A stretch of 64,000 nt of DNA, from the NCBI RefSeq assembly GCF_042242105.1, contig NC_092035.1:5662977-5726976 (forward strand), in the 5' to 3' direction. The notes under the pieces were generated by a model. That model did no database searches. It had not been told where the DNA came from and saw nothing but the letters and a program-made list of their open reading frames with translations. Each line of letters starts with the position of its first letter. The first letter of the stretch is position 1. Positions 24,421 to 36,320 of this stretch are shown here, in pieces. Source of the DNA: Pempheris klunzingeri (lineage: Eukaryota; Chordata; Actinopteri; Acropomatiformes; Pempheridae). A program made the translations under genes and the position numbers.

Positions 24421-25749
24421 TCATCGTTTTTTCTTGCTTCATTTCAAAGCCAACCTCCTCCTTTGGGCGCTTGCAGTCGCCTTGAACGATGTAGCTAATT
24501 AAAGGCTGCATTACATTTGTTCAACCAAAAGATTGATGAAAGAAGATGGGCTGGATGCTGCTGTCGCCGCTGAAGACAGACTTTTGAAAGCTGAAGCTGA
24601 GCGTTTCTTTTCCGGGCAGCCACATGTAGGATTTACAGTTTGCTGCATGACCTTTCACCTTGACCGCTTGGTGGGTCAAGAATAACGTCTGCTTGACTCA
24701 GGCAACCCAATGTTTCACATCTTGATGATCCAAGAGGAACTGAGGGACTGTCAAGATTTAGAAGAACATTTCTACATTTTCAGCTTCAATCCTCTATGTC
24801 ATAACTGGGACCTTCTCATTGACATATATATTATACCCCGAATCTGTAGAATAAAGTGGCAGAAACACCTGTGAACAATCTCTTACCTGCAGCCTGGAGA
24901 AGCATAATTTTAGCTTTCAGGACATTCCTTCATGTCTGCTGGTGATGAATGAGCTCCAATATTAATGAATTCTTGGCATTTGTAATGTATCGATGTACCA
25001 GAGCTGTACCTGAAATAAAGAATTGAAAATAAACCCCAAAAAAACTGGCTTCTATTCTGCTATCTACCTGAAATTGCTGACCTAAATCTGTTCACTACAG
25101 CTTGAGTGGTTTACAATGTGCATGTTACATTCATCTGATGTGTTTTCCAGGGCAAGGCTCTGCCAAGTCGGTGCGTCAAGCAGACTGTCAGTCCCTGAAG
25201 TGATGTCCCAGAGGTAGAGAACAAAACAAACATCACCGCTTCTCGACTACTGCCGTCGTCTCTGCTGCTGGTGATTCCTGCACACAAAACAGCATCTTTA
25301 ACAAATGATTTTGTCTTGAAGTGAGTTATCGGAGCCTTTGTGAAGTCACATGTCTGTTCGTGGATTTCACTTGTTTCCCTTTGCTGAACAACTTTGGTCA
25401 GGAGGTGATTCAGGTGCTTGAGGAACAGATTGGTTTCCCATTAAAGAGTCGGAGAGCGGGGCAGAGCCATGGGGGACAGAAAGTGAAGCAGATGGGAAGA
25501 CAGTTTCTCTGTCAGATGAGAGCTCAGCTTCGGTGCATTCATAGTGTTTTGTCTGCAGTGTGATGAACTGGTGGTTAGAAAATAGAAATAGTTTGTCTGT
25601 CGGTTTCCTTTATCGCCTTCTCTGTGTTAGATTACTCTTTGTTGGGAGTCAATCACATGGTCAATTAAATAAGCAAAATCTTTATTTGGACAGTTTGAGG
25701 TTGTTTGCTACGCCTGGGTGGATCGATACCCACATTCTCAATATGCAAT

Positions 25750-25800
25750 CATCCATCCATCCATTATCTACACTGCTTATCCGTCAGGGTCGCAGGGATG
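25750..25800. repeat. Teleost dispersed-repeat remnant
   Basis: A run of ATCC repeats leading into ATTATCTACACTGCTTATCC and GTCAGGGTCGCAGGG. This end sequence is typical of a very common interspersed repeat in fish genomes (the 3' tail of a LINE/SINE-type element). Only about 50 bp remains here. Family assignment is from recall. Confidence 0.55.
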
Positions 25801-26640
25801 TGCTGTTATGTTCATATATATCATGTTCAACCATAACTAGTTTTGTGTTATCCATACATTTCAATGACCAGGCAAAGGCTGCAAGTGTAGTGTGATGGCT
25901 TTTAATCCTTAAATCCTGCTTCTTTTAGCCAAGAAGTATAAATTACAGGGAGTTTTATGTATAGAAAACTAATTCTGACCTCAGCTTCTGTGGTCAGAGA
26001 GTTTCTTGCATGTGGCGTTTAAAAGCCTCCAGCATACAGGCTATTTCTGGATGTATAGACTAGACAGCAGTGTAACCACAGCGTGCAGGACACACACACT
26101 GTGAGCGGAGGCCACCAGTCAGAAAGGTGGACATTATCCAAACTAAAAAAAGCAGCGATGAAAAAACATTAGATCTGACAAAAACCACAGAGACATCCCT
26201 TAAAAACATGATCCAGACCGTTTTTCAGGCTTTTGTGGCCAAAGCAGATGTTTCATGTGTCGCTGAGTCATGTTTCGGATATGATTTACACTTTTTTTTC
26301 TTAGTTTAGCTTTAGTCAGCAATTATAGATTAAAAAGTAATACGTGCCGGTAAAAAGTGTAAGACAGTGCTTCTATAATTTGCTTTTTTCCACCTCATTT
26401 GTCATGTGACAGGAAGCTGCAGGCCTACAGTCACCTATCAGGTTAACACACATCTTGTCCCATATTCCCTTACACACCACCTGCATTATTTAACACTTCA
26501 CGGGTTTGAAAGAACACTCCTGAATTAGCTCCCCCATTGAGAGGAGCTCACCACAAATGGACCCAGCAGCGTGTGGGACACTGTGATCCGGCAGGTGAAG
26601 ATATTTTTTTACCAGATTTGAAGCTCATGCATCACTGGAA

Positions 26641-29600
26641 ATGTTCACGGCAGCTACTAAGAACTTTGTGAAGCAGGTTGGGGACACAGGGAGGCTGATC
26701 CCCGTGCCAAGCCTGAGCGAGGCCGACCGCTACCAGCCCCTCAGCCTGGTCACCAGGAAGAGGAAGAGACATTTCTGGAAGAAGAACAAGTACGCCTCGA
26801 CCCCCTTCTCGCTGAAAGACATCCTAGTGGGGGAGAAAGAGATCACAGCAGGTACAGGAATTAAACCAAATAATATCAATGCACATTAGGACCCTCTCCA
26901 CATGCTACATAGTGTCAGATCGTGTAAACTTTTATGATTAAATACCAAATATTTTCATCTGTGAAGGAAGCATTTAGGTAAAAAGTCCTGCACTGAAAAT
27001 GTATTGTCAGGAAAATGTACTTTCAGTATCAAAAGTAAAAGAAACCAGAATACACATAGACCTTAATGGGCATTGTACGTGTACAATGAGACTCAGTGTG
27101 TTACTGGGAGAAATATAAATGTAGAATAAAAGCATGAAATGTATAAAAATATCGTTGATGAAAATAAGATACGATTAAATAGGCATTGAAAAGGAACTAA
27201 GGCAACGTGTGTCTTAAATGTCTCTACATGTGAGACTGAGCACAGGTCCACGTATACTATGGCTAAGATCATATTTATACGTTTAGCATGTAATGTATTA
27301 ATTTGTAAAGTAACTTGTAGCTATAGCTGTCAAGTAAGTGCATCATTATACGTGTAGTTGCACATGAAGTGAGCACTTGAGTAAATGTACTTAGCTTCAC
27401 GCCATAAATCCCTCACAACAACATTTCTCCCTTAAACAGGAGTGTCCTCGTATCAGCTCCTCAACTACGAGGACAAATCTGACCTCGCCCTCAACGGCCG
27501 CTTAGGAAACCACCTCATCAATGACGTGGGCTTCAACATCAGCGGGTCGGACTCTGTGGCCGTCAAGGCCTCCTTCGGCATCGTGACCAAGCACGAGCTG
27601 GAGGTGCCCACCTTACTGCGGGAGCTCAGCTCCAGGTAACACAGCAGACTGAGTGCTGGTGTGCTCATATCACTTTGAGTCATCTCTGTAATGTTTTATT
27701 CATACCCACCTTAAATAATCTATTTTTGATGAATTATTGAAAAGAGAGATGTTCAGGGTCAACTGTCATGAGTTCATCTTTCCTAAATTCATTTTTGGCC
27801 GTGCATATTTGACATGCGATATATCTAAATGTGGCTTTAAGTTACTACCTGACCTCTGACCTCCTTGTGACAGTCTATGTGAGAGGAGGGTTTCCCTGTG
27901 AGATAAATGATAAATGATTATGTTACTCTACACGAGCACACATGCAGGAGGACAATGCATGGCAGCAAAGAGACAGTAGATGTTGTCTTGTCTGGCATCG
28001 ATAGGTGTCAAACTTAATGTAGCTGTGTTGGAAAGGGGGAGCTAACAAGCTAATTTACTCATCAAAATGTCAGACTTTTCATTCACAATTCACTGCGACA
28101 TAAAAGTCAAGTTCGTGAGGATTCCTTGTGTGGTTTTTTTAGAAAAGTTGACCTGGATCACTGCCTGATTCGTCAGTCCAAGGAGAGCAGACGCAGCGTT
28201 CTGTGTGTCGTGGTGGAGAGCATCCGCACCACGCGTCAGTGCTCGCTGACCGTCCACGCTGGGATGAGAGGGACCACCATGAGGGTAAACACACACAGAC
28301 ACACACCCTTACCTACATGCATCTCAAAAGGCAGATTCTCTCCCAAATGGAGCTGCTTTCTCTCCACCGATCCGGCTCGTGTGCTCCATTAGCAATACTC
28401 AGCTTATTTATTGTGCTGCAGTTTCAGATCGACGATGGCAGGAACCCCAAAGGTCGAGACAAGGCCATTGTCATCCCGGCTCACACCACCATCGCCTTCA
28501 GCATCTGCGAGCTGTTTGTTCGACTGGACGGGCGCCTTGGTAGGAAGAACACCTACATCATTCCCCATCCTTCTCCTACTCTAATTGATTCTTTTAATTC
28601 TTGGAAGTCCTTGAAAAGTTTGATGATCCTCCAAAAGAGTTTTCTAGTTCTGTAGACAGAACGCATCACAAAGCACATTGTGTTTCTCCAGTTCTTTGTC
28701 CTGTTTTTTTCTTCCTGCAGGCGTGAAAATCACTAAATGTGGGTTACAGTGCTGAAACAGTTCTCCACCGCTCTGCTGCCTCCGACTTTAATCCACTACA
28801 AACAAAATTGAAGGCCTGAATGGCTTCGTGGCTGAGAACTGCATCCCACATAAAAAGTTGTGGGTGCATCAATTATGGCAAACACCTGAGGCTGCTCTGC
28901 ACTCTTCATGCCGCACATTCATATCTTAAACAGAGGAAGTTATATTAAAACAGGTTCTATAACATAAACATGAAAAGGATCTTTTCTTTATAGAGCCATT
29001 TGACGTTTTGGACTCCTTTACCTGCGAAATGGATAATTTCATAGGCACACTGACCTGTTTTCACCCTGGAGTTTTGCAGTACCATCCTACTCATATAAAA
29101 AGCTAGTACTCTACGATTTGAGTTCAAGCCACAATAAGGTCGGACATGGTCCCCCTTGACTTTGATGTCCAAAATTGGAACAATTTTGTTCGATCATTGC
29201 AGGTCGACTTTGGAAGAAAACATGAGGACAAAAGTCTGTCCAATGCAGGCCGGTTAGCTCAGCTGGTTAGAGCGTGGTGCTAATAACGCCAAGGTCATGG
29301 GTTCGACCCCCATACTGGCCAGAAAGAATATTATGCCAGACCTATCGTTCTGCATCATCCTGCTGCTACCAATACCAAACCATCATGCTCTAAGATTTGG
29401 GCAGCATCCATTAGCCGATCCTCAGCTGGAAGGTGGTCCAACCTGACCAACCTTCTGAACTGCTTCTGCTCCCAGTTTAATATTGGAACAAAAATAAAAA
29501 ATTACATAACATACCCTTTTCTGTGACCGCGTGGCCTAATGGATAAGGCGTCTGACTTCGGATCAGAAGATTGAGGGTTCGAGTCCCTTCGTGGTTGTAA

Positions 29601-30651
29601 GCGCCATCTCTGATTCTCACTTGAAGAAACTGTTGGGTGGTTTCTTGTTGTGGTTCTGTCTGCTACAGTTGTGTAGGTATGCAGCATTCATATATGTTAG
29701 TAAGCGAGATATGCAACCCCCCTTCTGGCCAAAAACAGGCTTTTTTCAGTACCATCCTACTCATATGAAAAGCTAGTACTCTATGATTTTAGTGGTTTCC
29801 CTTCCAGCCACGCTAAGGTTGGACATGGTCCCCCTTGACTTTGATGTCCAATTTTGTTCGTTCACTACAGGACAAAACTTTGTTCACTGAAGGCCGGTTA
29901 GCTCAGCTGGTTAGAGCGTGGTGCTAATAACGCCAAGGTCATGGGTTCGACCCCCATACTGGCCAGCCTTTAGCCGTTACAGCTGCATTAGTGGATAAAT
30001 ATTACAATAACCAAAGTTACAATCACAGTATATGTTCTCTGCCCTAAAGAAGATGTGATCCAACTCTCCATCAACAAACTTCAAAGTTGTATCTTTGTCT
30101 CTTTTTTTCTTCTGTGTCAGATATTTGCGTAGCCCCGGAGTCTCAAGGTGGATTTGAGCGGGAGCAGATCAGGGAGCAGCTGGGGGGTTTCATCGGTCAC
30201 TTCTCCATGGGTCGACTACGCCGGTTCCTGTCTGGAATCATCTATGGAAACCCCTTCAGAGCAGGTACGCCACGATAAAGACCTCTGCTGCTTGATAAAC
30301 CCACCATTCCTTGTGCTACACCTCTGAAATTTCTCTATATCCAACTCCTGCGCAGAAACATTTGAGGAGCTCACCCACTCTGACACCTACATGGACGATA
30401 TGGTTACCGACTACTACGAGAAAGCCGCCAGCATGACAGACGTGTCCACCACCTACCTCAGAGAAAGCTCCCACACACGGGTCAACCTCCTCAAACACAA
30501 CATCCCCAAGGGGCCCTGCGCACTCTGCGGCATGGGCAACCAGAGGCGGGAAACTGTTTACGGCTGTTTAGAGTGCCCGACAGGGGGCCAGAAGTATGTC
30601 CGGCTGCACGTGGTGCCCTGCTTTGACCTCTGGCACAAAACACTGAGGTGA
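26641..30651 (+). CDS. pjvk: Pejvakin (gasdermin family), complete, 6 coding exons
   Basis: Exons 26641-26851, 27440-27635, 28143-28284, 28422-28539, 30121-30264 and 30356-30651 (TGA) join in phase to 368 codons. The protein opens [15 protein letters not shown] and carries [50 protein letters not shown] and PKGRDKAIV, all signature pejvakin (DFNB59) stretches of the gasdermin N domain. The C-terminal zinc-finger-like region has C325-x2-C328, C341-x2-C344 and PCFDLWH. Pejvakin is needed for hearing and acts in hair cells and auditory neurons, with a role in peroxisome turnover. The protein is about 16 residues longer than human pejvakin, and the segment around residues 225-270 (exons 5-6) diverges strongly. 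Intron 4 (28540-30120) hosts three tRNA genes. Possible AATAAA signals lie at 30703-30708 and 31403-31408. Confidence 0.93.
29248..29321 (+). tRNA. tRNA-Ile(AAT), copy 1
   Basis: 74 nt, starting GGCCGGTTAGCTCAG, anticodon loop CTAATAA (anticodon AAT), T-arm ATGGG-TTCGACC-CCCAT and acceptor end ACTGGCC-A. All stems pair. Both internal pol III boxes are intact. It lies in pjvk intron 4. No T4 run follows within about 30 nt, so termination is doubtful. Confidence 0.92.
29525..29597 (+). tRNA. tRNA-Arg(TCG), copy 1
   Basis: 73 nt, starting GACCGCGTGGCCTAATGG, anticodon loop CTTCGGA (anticodon TCG), T-arm GAGGG-TTCGAGT-CCCTT. The acceptor stem pairs with two G-U wobbles. It lies in pjvk intron 4, 203 bp after tRNA-Ile copy 1. 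There is no nearby T4 terminator. Confidence 0.92.
29892..29965 (+). tRNA. tRNA-Ile(AAT), copy 2
   Basis: 74 nt, same sequence as copy 1 over the whole tRNA. It lies in pjvk intron 4 within the second unit of a local tandem repeat (29079 onward and 29749 onward). Only TTT, not TTTT, follows. Confidence 0.92.
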
Positions 30652-31451
30652 AGAAGAGAAATGCTTCTTACGTGATAAAAAACTATGAGCTGTTTTTCAT
30701 AAAATAAAAGGTGAGAAAAGTGGACATGGACTGAAGTGAACCAGCACACTGCAGTGTAATGTACGGTATCCATTTACCTTTGGCACCAACCCATCTCTAC
30801 ACGTGTGCTGTGTATGTACTGTAGCTGCCAGACGCTAAATTATTCAGCAGGGGTATTGGGTGAAAATAGGCAAGAGGGATCGTGTGAAGGCCACGTCGGC
30901 CCGGTTTTGTTCTGTTCCAAGTGTGTCATGTATTTAGAGCAGGACTTTTTGTTTTCAGTGTCTAAAGTGTACATTAGACACTTTAAATCAGAAGCTATCG
31001 AGGACAAGTAGACTCTAACTAATGTTTCACTCTGATGGATGCTTTTGAGTTTTGTTTACAATAATTTTAAGTGTAACTTTTGCTAAATGGTCATATTGCT
31101 TTAATTTCCCATGAGTGTGTGTGCTTGCTTTAAACATGTGACATGCTATAATGTCAGTATAATGTCAGTTAGACAGCATCTAAATTAATGTCCTACAATG
31201 TAAAGATAGAATAGGGAATTTGCATTTCTGTGTTTATAGTGATATTCATGACACCATGAGAGCCAAAATAATCTGTAAATCACCTTCATTTGAACTCATC
31301 ATAACATCCAGGAATATATTGCTTATTAGCTACATGTTAATCTGTAGTTTCTAATAGATATTGTTCACATATATTCTCCTTATTTGACTGGATTTTGTTT
31401 TAAATAAAGATTGATGTGCCATGTTTTTACTATCAGTCGTTTGCCCTCCTG

Positions 31452-31465
31452 CCGCTAGGGGGCGC
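31452..31465 (+). promoter_or_regulatory. CTCF-like motif between pjvk and pwp2
   Basis: CCGCTAGGGGGCGC matches 13 of 14 positions of the CTCF core (CCASYAGRKGGCRS). It lies about 45 bp after the last pjvk polyadenylation signal and 176 bp before the pwp2 start codon, a sensible place for a boundary. Confidence 0.45.
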
Positions 31466-31492
31466 CACGTTTAAACTCTAACTCAACTACAG

Positions 31493-31529
31493 CCGGAAGC
31501 GTCAAGTGTCAACAAAATGCAAACACGTG
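31493..31529. promoter_or_regulatory. ETS site and E-box in the pwp2 promoter
   Basis: CCGGAAG at 31493-31499 (ETS family core) and CACGTG at 31524-31529 (MYC/MAX/USF E-box), 112-148 bp upstream of the pwp2 ATG. Ribosome-biogenesis genes are well-known MYC targets through CACGTG, so the pair fits the gene. Confidence 0.45.
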
Positions 31530-31640
31530 TGGCGTAGAAGAGGAGGAAGCATGTGTAATAGTGTCTTTATATTAACACTTCCACGTAGATAGATAAAGAA
31601 TTAAAAAGTATATAAATGCGTTTAAAGGATACCGAGTAAA

Positions 31641-34600
31641 ATGAAGTTTGCTTATAGGGTAAGTACGCTAGCATTGCTAGCTAATTTGCTACTGTCGCGC
31701 TGCTTGGCAACAGTTAAACCAGACTCCTTTCAAAAATTATTCATTTTAACATGTCATTACATATCGGTAAAGGTAAAACTCATGTAGCACATTTATGACT
31801 TATTACTGTAAGCTTTTAGTTTTTATGCTTCATGTCGGCTATGATACATGACAGCATTTGGTGATATATATATCCTGTCATCTTTTTTAAACGTTTTAAA
31901 CTAAAATAACAAATATTACACAAATGAAGGACCAGAAGTGACATTTCAATTAAGACGTACGTTTATTTGAACACGCTGCTGTTTTTTAAACTGGTTGAAA
32001 CTGGTGATTTTATTTATCTACACCTGCTTGGAAACTTGGAGACTGTTGAATTCGCACATTTCTGACTGGAGTTCGGGTTGAGGTTCAAACAGCAGCTAAT
32101 GAGTGATTAAAACAGGACACCACTGTCTCTCTGATGTAGTTTTCCAATCTGCTCGGAGCTGTCTATCGCCAGGGGAATTTGAATTTCTCTAAAGATGGCA
32201 ACGCTGTGATCAGTCCGGTTGGAAACAGGGTCTCTGTCTTCGACCTGAAGAAGTAAGTCATGATTAAATATATGAAAATATGGAGACCTAAAGCTTCCAT
32301 GAGTAGGCTGCTTCAGACCAGACTTAATCCATATTATATCTATATATATTATATATATTAAAAAAAGCAAAGCAAGACTGTTTTTTTTCTCTTCTCTGTG
32401 CTCTAGCAACACATCCGAGACATTACCTCTCTCCACTACCAAAAACATAACATGTGTGGGTCTCTCTCCTGATGGGAACTTGGCAGTCGTGGTGGATGAA
32501 GGTGAGCAGTTAAGCCACAAGTTTGGGTCCTGATAGGGGAAGAAAAAAAAAAAAAGCAAAGATCCGAATGTGTCGCTGTTTGTGTCACACAGACGGAGCA
32601 GCGTTGTTGGTCAGCCTCGTCACGAGAGCCATCCTTCATCATTTCCACTTTCACAAGCCGGTGAGCAGCATCCGCTTCTCACCTGATGGCAGGTAAGGAT
32701 GTCTGATGAACCTCATAATGAAATGTCTAAAAATAGCAATTACTTAAAATGCCCCATCACAATTTCCAGGACTCTAATATGACCAATCATCAGTCCAAAA
32801 CACAAAGATATTTAATATACCCTGCAGCAAATCGTCTTATCTGGGGAGCAAGAACCAGCATATACCTGCTTTTTGTGCTTAAAGAGTGACAGCTTATTGT
32901 TTCATCTCTGCACACCATGTAATGTACTTCATTAGTGTGGAAAGAACACTTTATGGACAGAATTATGAGCTTGTATTACATGTGGGATCAGTGCCAGAAT
33001 AGGAACAAACTGGTCTGCCAAAAAGTAACCCTGAGTGGAACAAAGGCGATGCTGAGCTTTGCTGTATTTTTCCCTCTCAGGAAGTTTGTTGTTACAAAGG
33101 AGAATGTAGCTCTGATGTACCACGCCCCCGGAAAGCAGCGGGAGTTTAACGCCTTCGTGTTGGACAAGAGCTACTACGGCCCCTACGATGAAACCACCTG
33201 CATCGACTGGACAGACGACTCCAAGTGAGTAAAAGGGAGTGAGCTGGGGAGAGCGTCACACCAGATTTCATTCAAATATTGTTCAATCTAATATTTCATT
33301 ACACATCAGTTATGGTAAAAGTCCTGAAGCATGTTTAAGACTTTTTATTATGAAGTGTTTTTTTATCATTTTAAATGGGCTCTTTTCTAACTGTCTTCCA
33401 CCAAAATAACTTGTGTTGCACTATTGAAGGACAAAACAATTGATATAAGTTGTGTTACACCTGCTTAAAAGGTGGTGATTATTGAATTGCCACTTTTTTT
33501 AATGGAGTTTTGAATGGGTGAAGTTCTCTTATTGCTTATGTGCACAGAGGTACAATTTGTACAAGCTTACAGGAAGTCTATATCTGTGGAGAAATTAATC
33601 CTAAAAGAGAAGTTTTTCCTGTAGGTGTTTTGTGGTGGGCAGCAAAGACATGTCAACGTGGGTGTTTGGTGCAGAGCGCTGGGCCAACCTTATCTACTAC
33701 TCCCTGGGCGGACACAAGGACATCATTGTGGGCTGCTTCTTTGAGAAGGACAGCCTGGATGTGAGTTTATTTTTGCCTTCCAGGGAGGACAAGTATGGTT
33801 TTGCAAGAAAAAATGTCAGTATCAACTCTCCAAACCTGTGCTTTTCAGCTGTACACGGTGAGCCAGGACGGGACGCTGTGTGTCTGGGAGAGCGACACCG
33901 AGCTGGATGGCCTCGTCTTGAAGAAGAGCCGGGACAAACCCAAGCTCCCGAGGCAGGGGGAGGAGGAGGAGGACGACGACGACGAGGAGGAAAAGATGGA
34001 GGGAGAGGAGGGCGAGGTCATCAGAGGGAAAGCCAAAACTCCCAAAGAGAAGGAGAAGAGCAAAAATGTTCGATACAAGCACATTAGGAAGTAAGACTCA
34101 GCTTATTATTCTTTATTAGTCAAAAAAGTAGTAGTAGTAGTCTTTTCTTGCTGAAAGTGCCAACATATGAGTTAAATTACCTGAATGTCCCAGCTATTTT
34201 TACTGCTGTATCATCAACATATCCTCCAAAAGATAAGTAATATATAAAAGATAACAGCCAATCATTTGTAAATGTAGGTAGTACTGTGTTATAATTGTGT
34301 GTGCAAACATAGAAAAAGTAGTTAGTTTAGTTTAATTTTAGTTTTGCTCAGTTGAATGAAGTTTCTTTCTGCTGAAGCTGAACGCCTTTAACACCACAGT
34401 AGTTCCTCACAGCTAGAAGTCCTTCCAAAAAGCGCTGTAATGTTCAGACCTTGACACTTTAAGTGGCAATCATCCCTCTCTCCATTAGGCTTTTGGCTCC
34501 ACACAGCACATTATCTGTCCCTTGGCTGCTCCAGAGCTGTAATAGCAGCATCAGCATTTGTAATGTAAATCAGCATGTGGTGTAGCTGGGAGCCAGTGTC

Positions 34601-36285
34601 TTGTAGTGTTGTGTTTTTTTTCTTTTAAATTAAAGCATCACAAACTGCTCCCAACAAGGTGTGACTGAAGGTAAATACCAGATGATGACTCAGAGTGTCT
34701 CGGTGCCCAGAAGTGCCAACTTTTAAGTCGATAATAAAGACATCAGCTGCTTCTTGAGGCACCTCTCGGCTTTAGAAGTCAGATAACGGCTAGAAGCGCT
34801 TCTTCTTCATCTAAACTTTCTTTCTTTCCCTTTGCTTCTGCTCTTAGACACTTCTTCAACAAGGAGGGGGATTTTAACAACTTGACAGCAGCTGCTTACC
34901 ACAAGCAGACCCACATCCTGGTCACAGGTTTTGCCTCTGGAATCTTCCACCTGCACGAACTTCCCGAGTTTAACCTCATTCACTCCTTAAGGTGAGAGGA
35001 GTTTTTCTGTCTGAAGTGCTAAACTGGAATGAGAATATGCATGAGTTGCGTTTTTAGTAGGTTGCACAGAAGGACAAAGGCAGGAAATTTAGATTAAACT
35101 GCCTTTGTTGACTATTTGAATGCTTCTCTTTCCAGTATTGCAGACCAGAGGATCTCCTCAGTGGCCTTAAACTGCACTGGAGACTGGATCGGCTTTGGCT
35201 GCTCTGGTAAAACCTTTTTCTTTTAGATTTTTCACTAAGTAATAGCACCTGTTATTGTTAAATGTCCGCACTGTTGCTTCAGGGATGGGTCAGCTGCTGG
35301 TGTGGGAGTGGCAGAGCGAGTCGTACGTCTTCAAGCAGCAGGGTCACTTCAACAACATGGCGTCGCTGGCTTACTCTCCGGACGGACAGTACATCGTAAC
35401 AGGAGGAGATGATGGCAAAGTGAGCGCTTCACTATTCATCTGTGGGGAGAGGTTATATTATTATTTCAGGGGCTTGAGCATAAAACCACAAACAGCTGTT
35501 GTATCTCTCGGTGTAAAATTACTGTTTTTGTCAATGGAGTCTGGTAGCTTATAGCCAGGACATAGTGGGCGGTCTGTCGCTTTCTCAGTTTCTTTGTGTT
35601 GTTTTGTCACTTTGCTGTTTTAAAGGGTCGGTTCGGATCCAACACAATATTTGTCTGGTGGTTTTGGAGAGAGTGATATAGAGGCTGTGACCTTCCAGGT
35701 CTCTCTCTGTAGGGATCCTTTCCATAATGTTGTCAGGCACTTAGAATAACACTCTGAGCCTGTCAGGGCAAAAACAAGCACTTTCTTGTTCACCGGCTGT
35801 TCTTGGCTGCCGGTGGAGGCGATCTACTGGACCACTTCCAAAAGTTTACATACTAATCAATTAAAACCCTAATTATGTATAAATAGGGCCAAGGTTTTAA
35901 AATACGGACGTTATCCTTCAAACTGGTGCCATTACAAATATTATGATATCATGTTTTCTGCCCAATTAAGGGTTTGATTTGTACAGATGGACCTGTTTCT
36001 CATTTTAATTCCAAACCTGCAAAAGCAGTGAATAGTTCATACCCTGTCGACATGCCAGTGCTGTAACGTGAAGGTGTTCAGTGTGGAATCAGTCTGTGGT
36101 TTCATTTTCCTCAGGTCAAAGTGTGGAACAGCAACAGCGGGCTCTGCTTCGTCACCTTCACAGAGCACACCAGCAGCATCACCAACGTCACCTTCACCTC
36201 CAGCGGCTTCGTCATCGTCAGCGCTTCTCTGGACGGGACGGTCAGAGCGTTCGACCTGCACAGGTGACGCTCGGTGACGAGACTG

Positions 36286-36320
<35 letters not shown>

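Larger units (their letters stand above)
24202..26640. promoter_or_regulatory. Divergent intergenic region between col5a2 and pjvk
   Basis: 2.4 kb separates the col5a2 start codon (minus strand) from the pjvk start codon (plus strand). It must hold both promoters and 5' UTRs. The GGA tract lies on the collagen side, and a dispersed-repeat remnant lies at 25750-25800. I saw no clear TATA box and no further ORF I can support. Confidence 0.5.
29195..29640 (+). repeat. tRNA-Ile/tRNA-Arg cassette, pjvk copy
   Basis: About 450 bp holding tRNA-Ile(AAT), a roughly 200-bp spacer and tRNA-Arg(TCG). It is nearly identical to 61765-62235 in atp7b intron 15, including the non-tRNA spacer (for example GGGCAGCATCCATTAGCCG). 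The orientation is the same in both places. Confidence 0.85.
29079..29965. repeat. Tandem repeat of tRNA-Ile units in pjvk intron 4
   Basis: Two units begin with the same sequence, GTACCATCCTACTCATAT, at 29079 and 29749. They share GGACATGGTCCCCCTTGACT and the following stretch, and each ends in a tRNA-Ile(AAT) gene (29248-29321 and 29892-29965). A tRNA-Arg(TCG) lies between them. This is a local segmental duplication carrying the tRNA with its 5' flank. Confidence 0.8.
30652..31640. other. pjvk 3' UTR and pwp2 promoter
   Basis: pjvk polyadenylation candidates are at 30703-30708 and 31403-31408. From about 31440 the sequence changes to promoter character: a CTCF-like site (31452-31465), an ETS core CCGGAAG (31493-31499) and a canonical E-box CACGTG (31524-31529), all within 190 bp of the pwp2 start codon. 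No gene seen between. Confidence 0.6.

Noticed and set aside
24124-24498. 124-codon plus-strand frame with a proline run
   Set aside because: It is the antisense of the col5a2 signal-peptide exon and the GGA tract; the proline run comes from the CCT repeat.
33822-34084. Minus-strand leucine/serine-rich frames
   Set aside because: Shadows of the acidic loop of pwp2 exon 7.
34670-34790. Possible box C/D snoRNA in pwp2 intron 7
   Set aside because: A GATGATGA resembling box C is present, but no CTGA box D or terminal stem was found at a proper distance.
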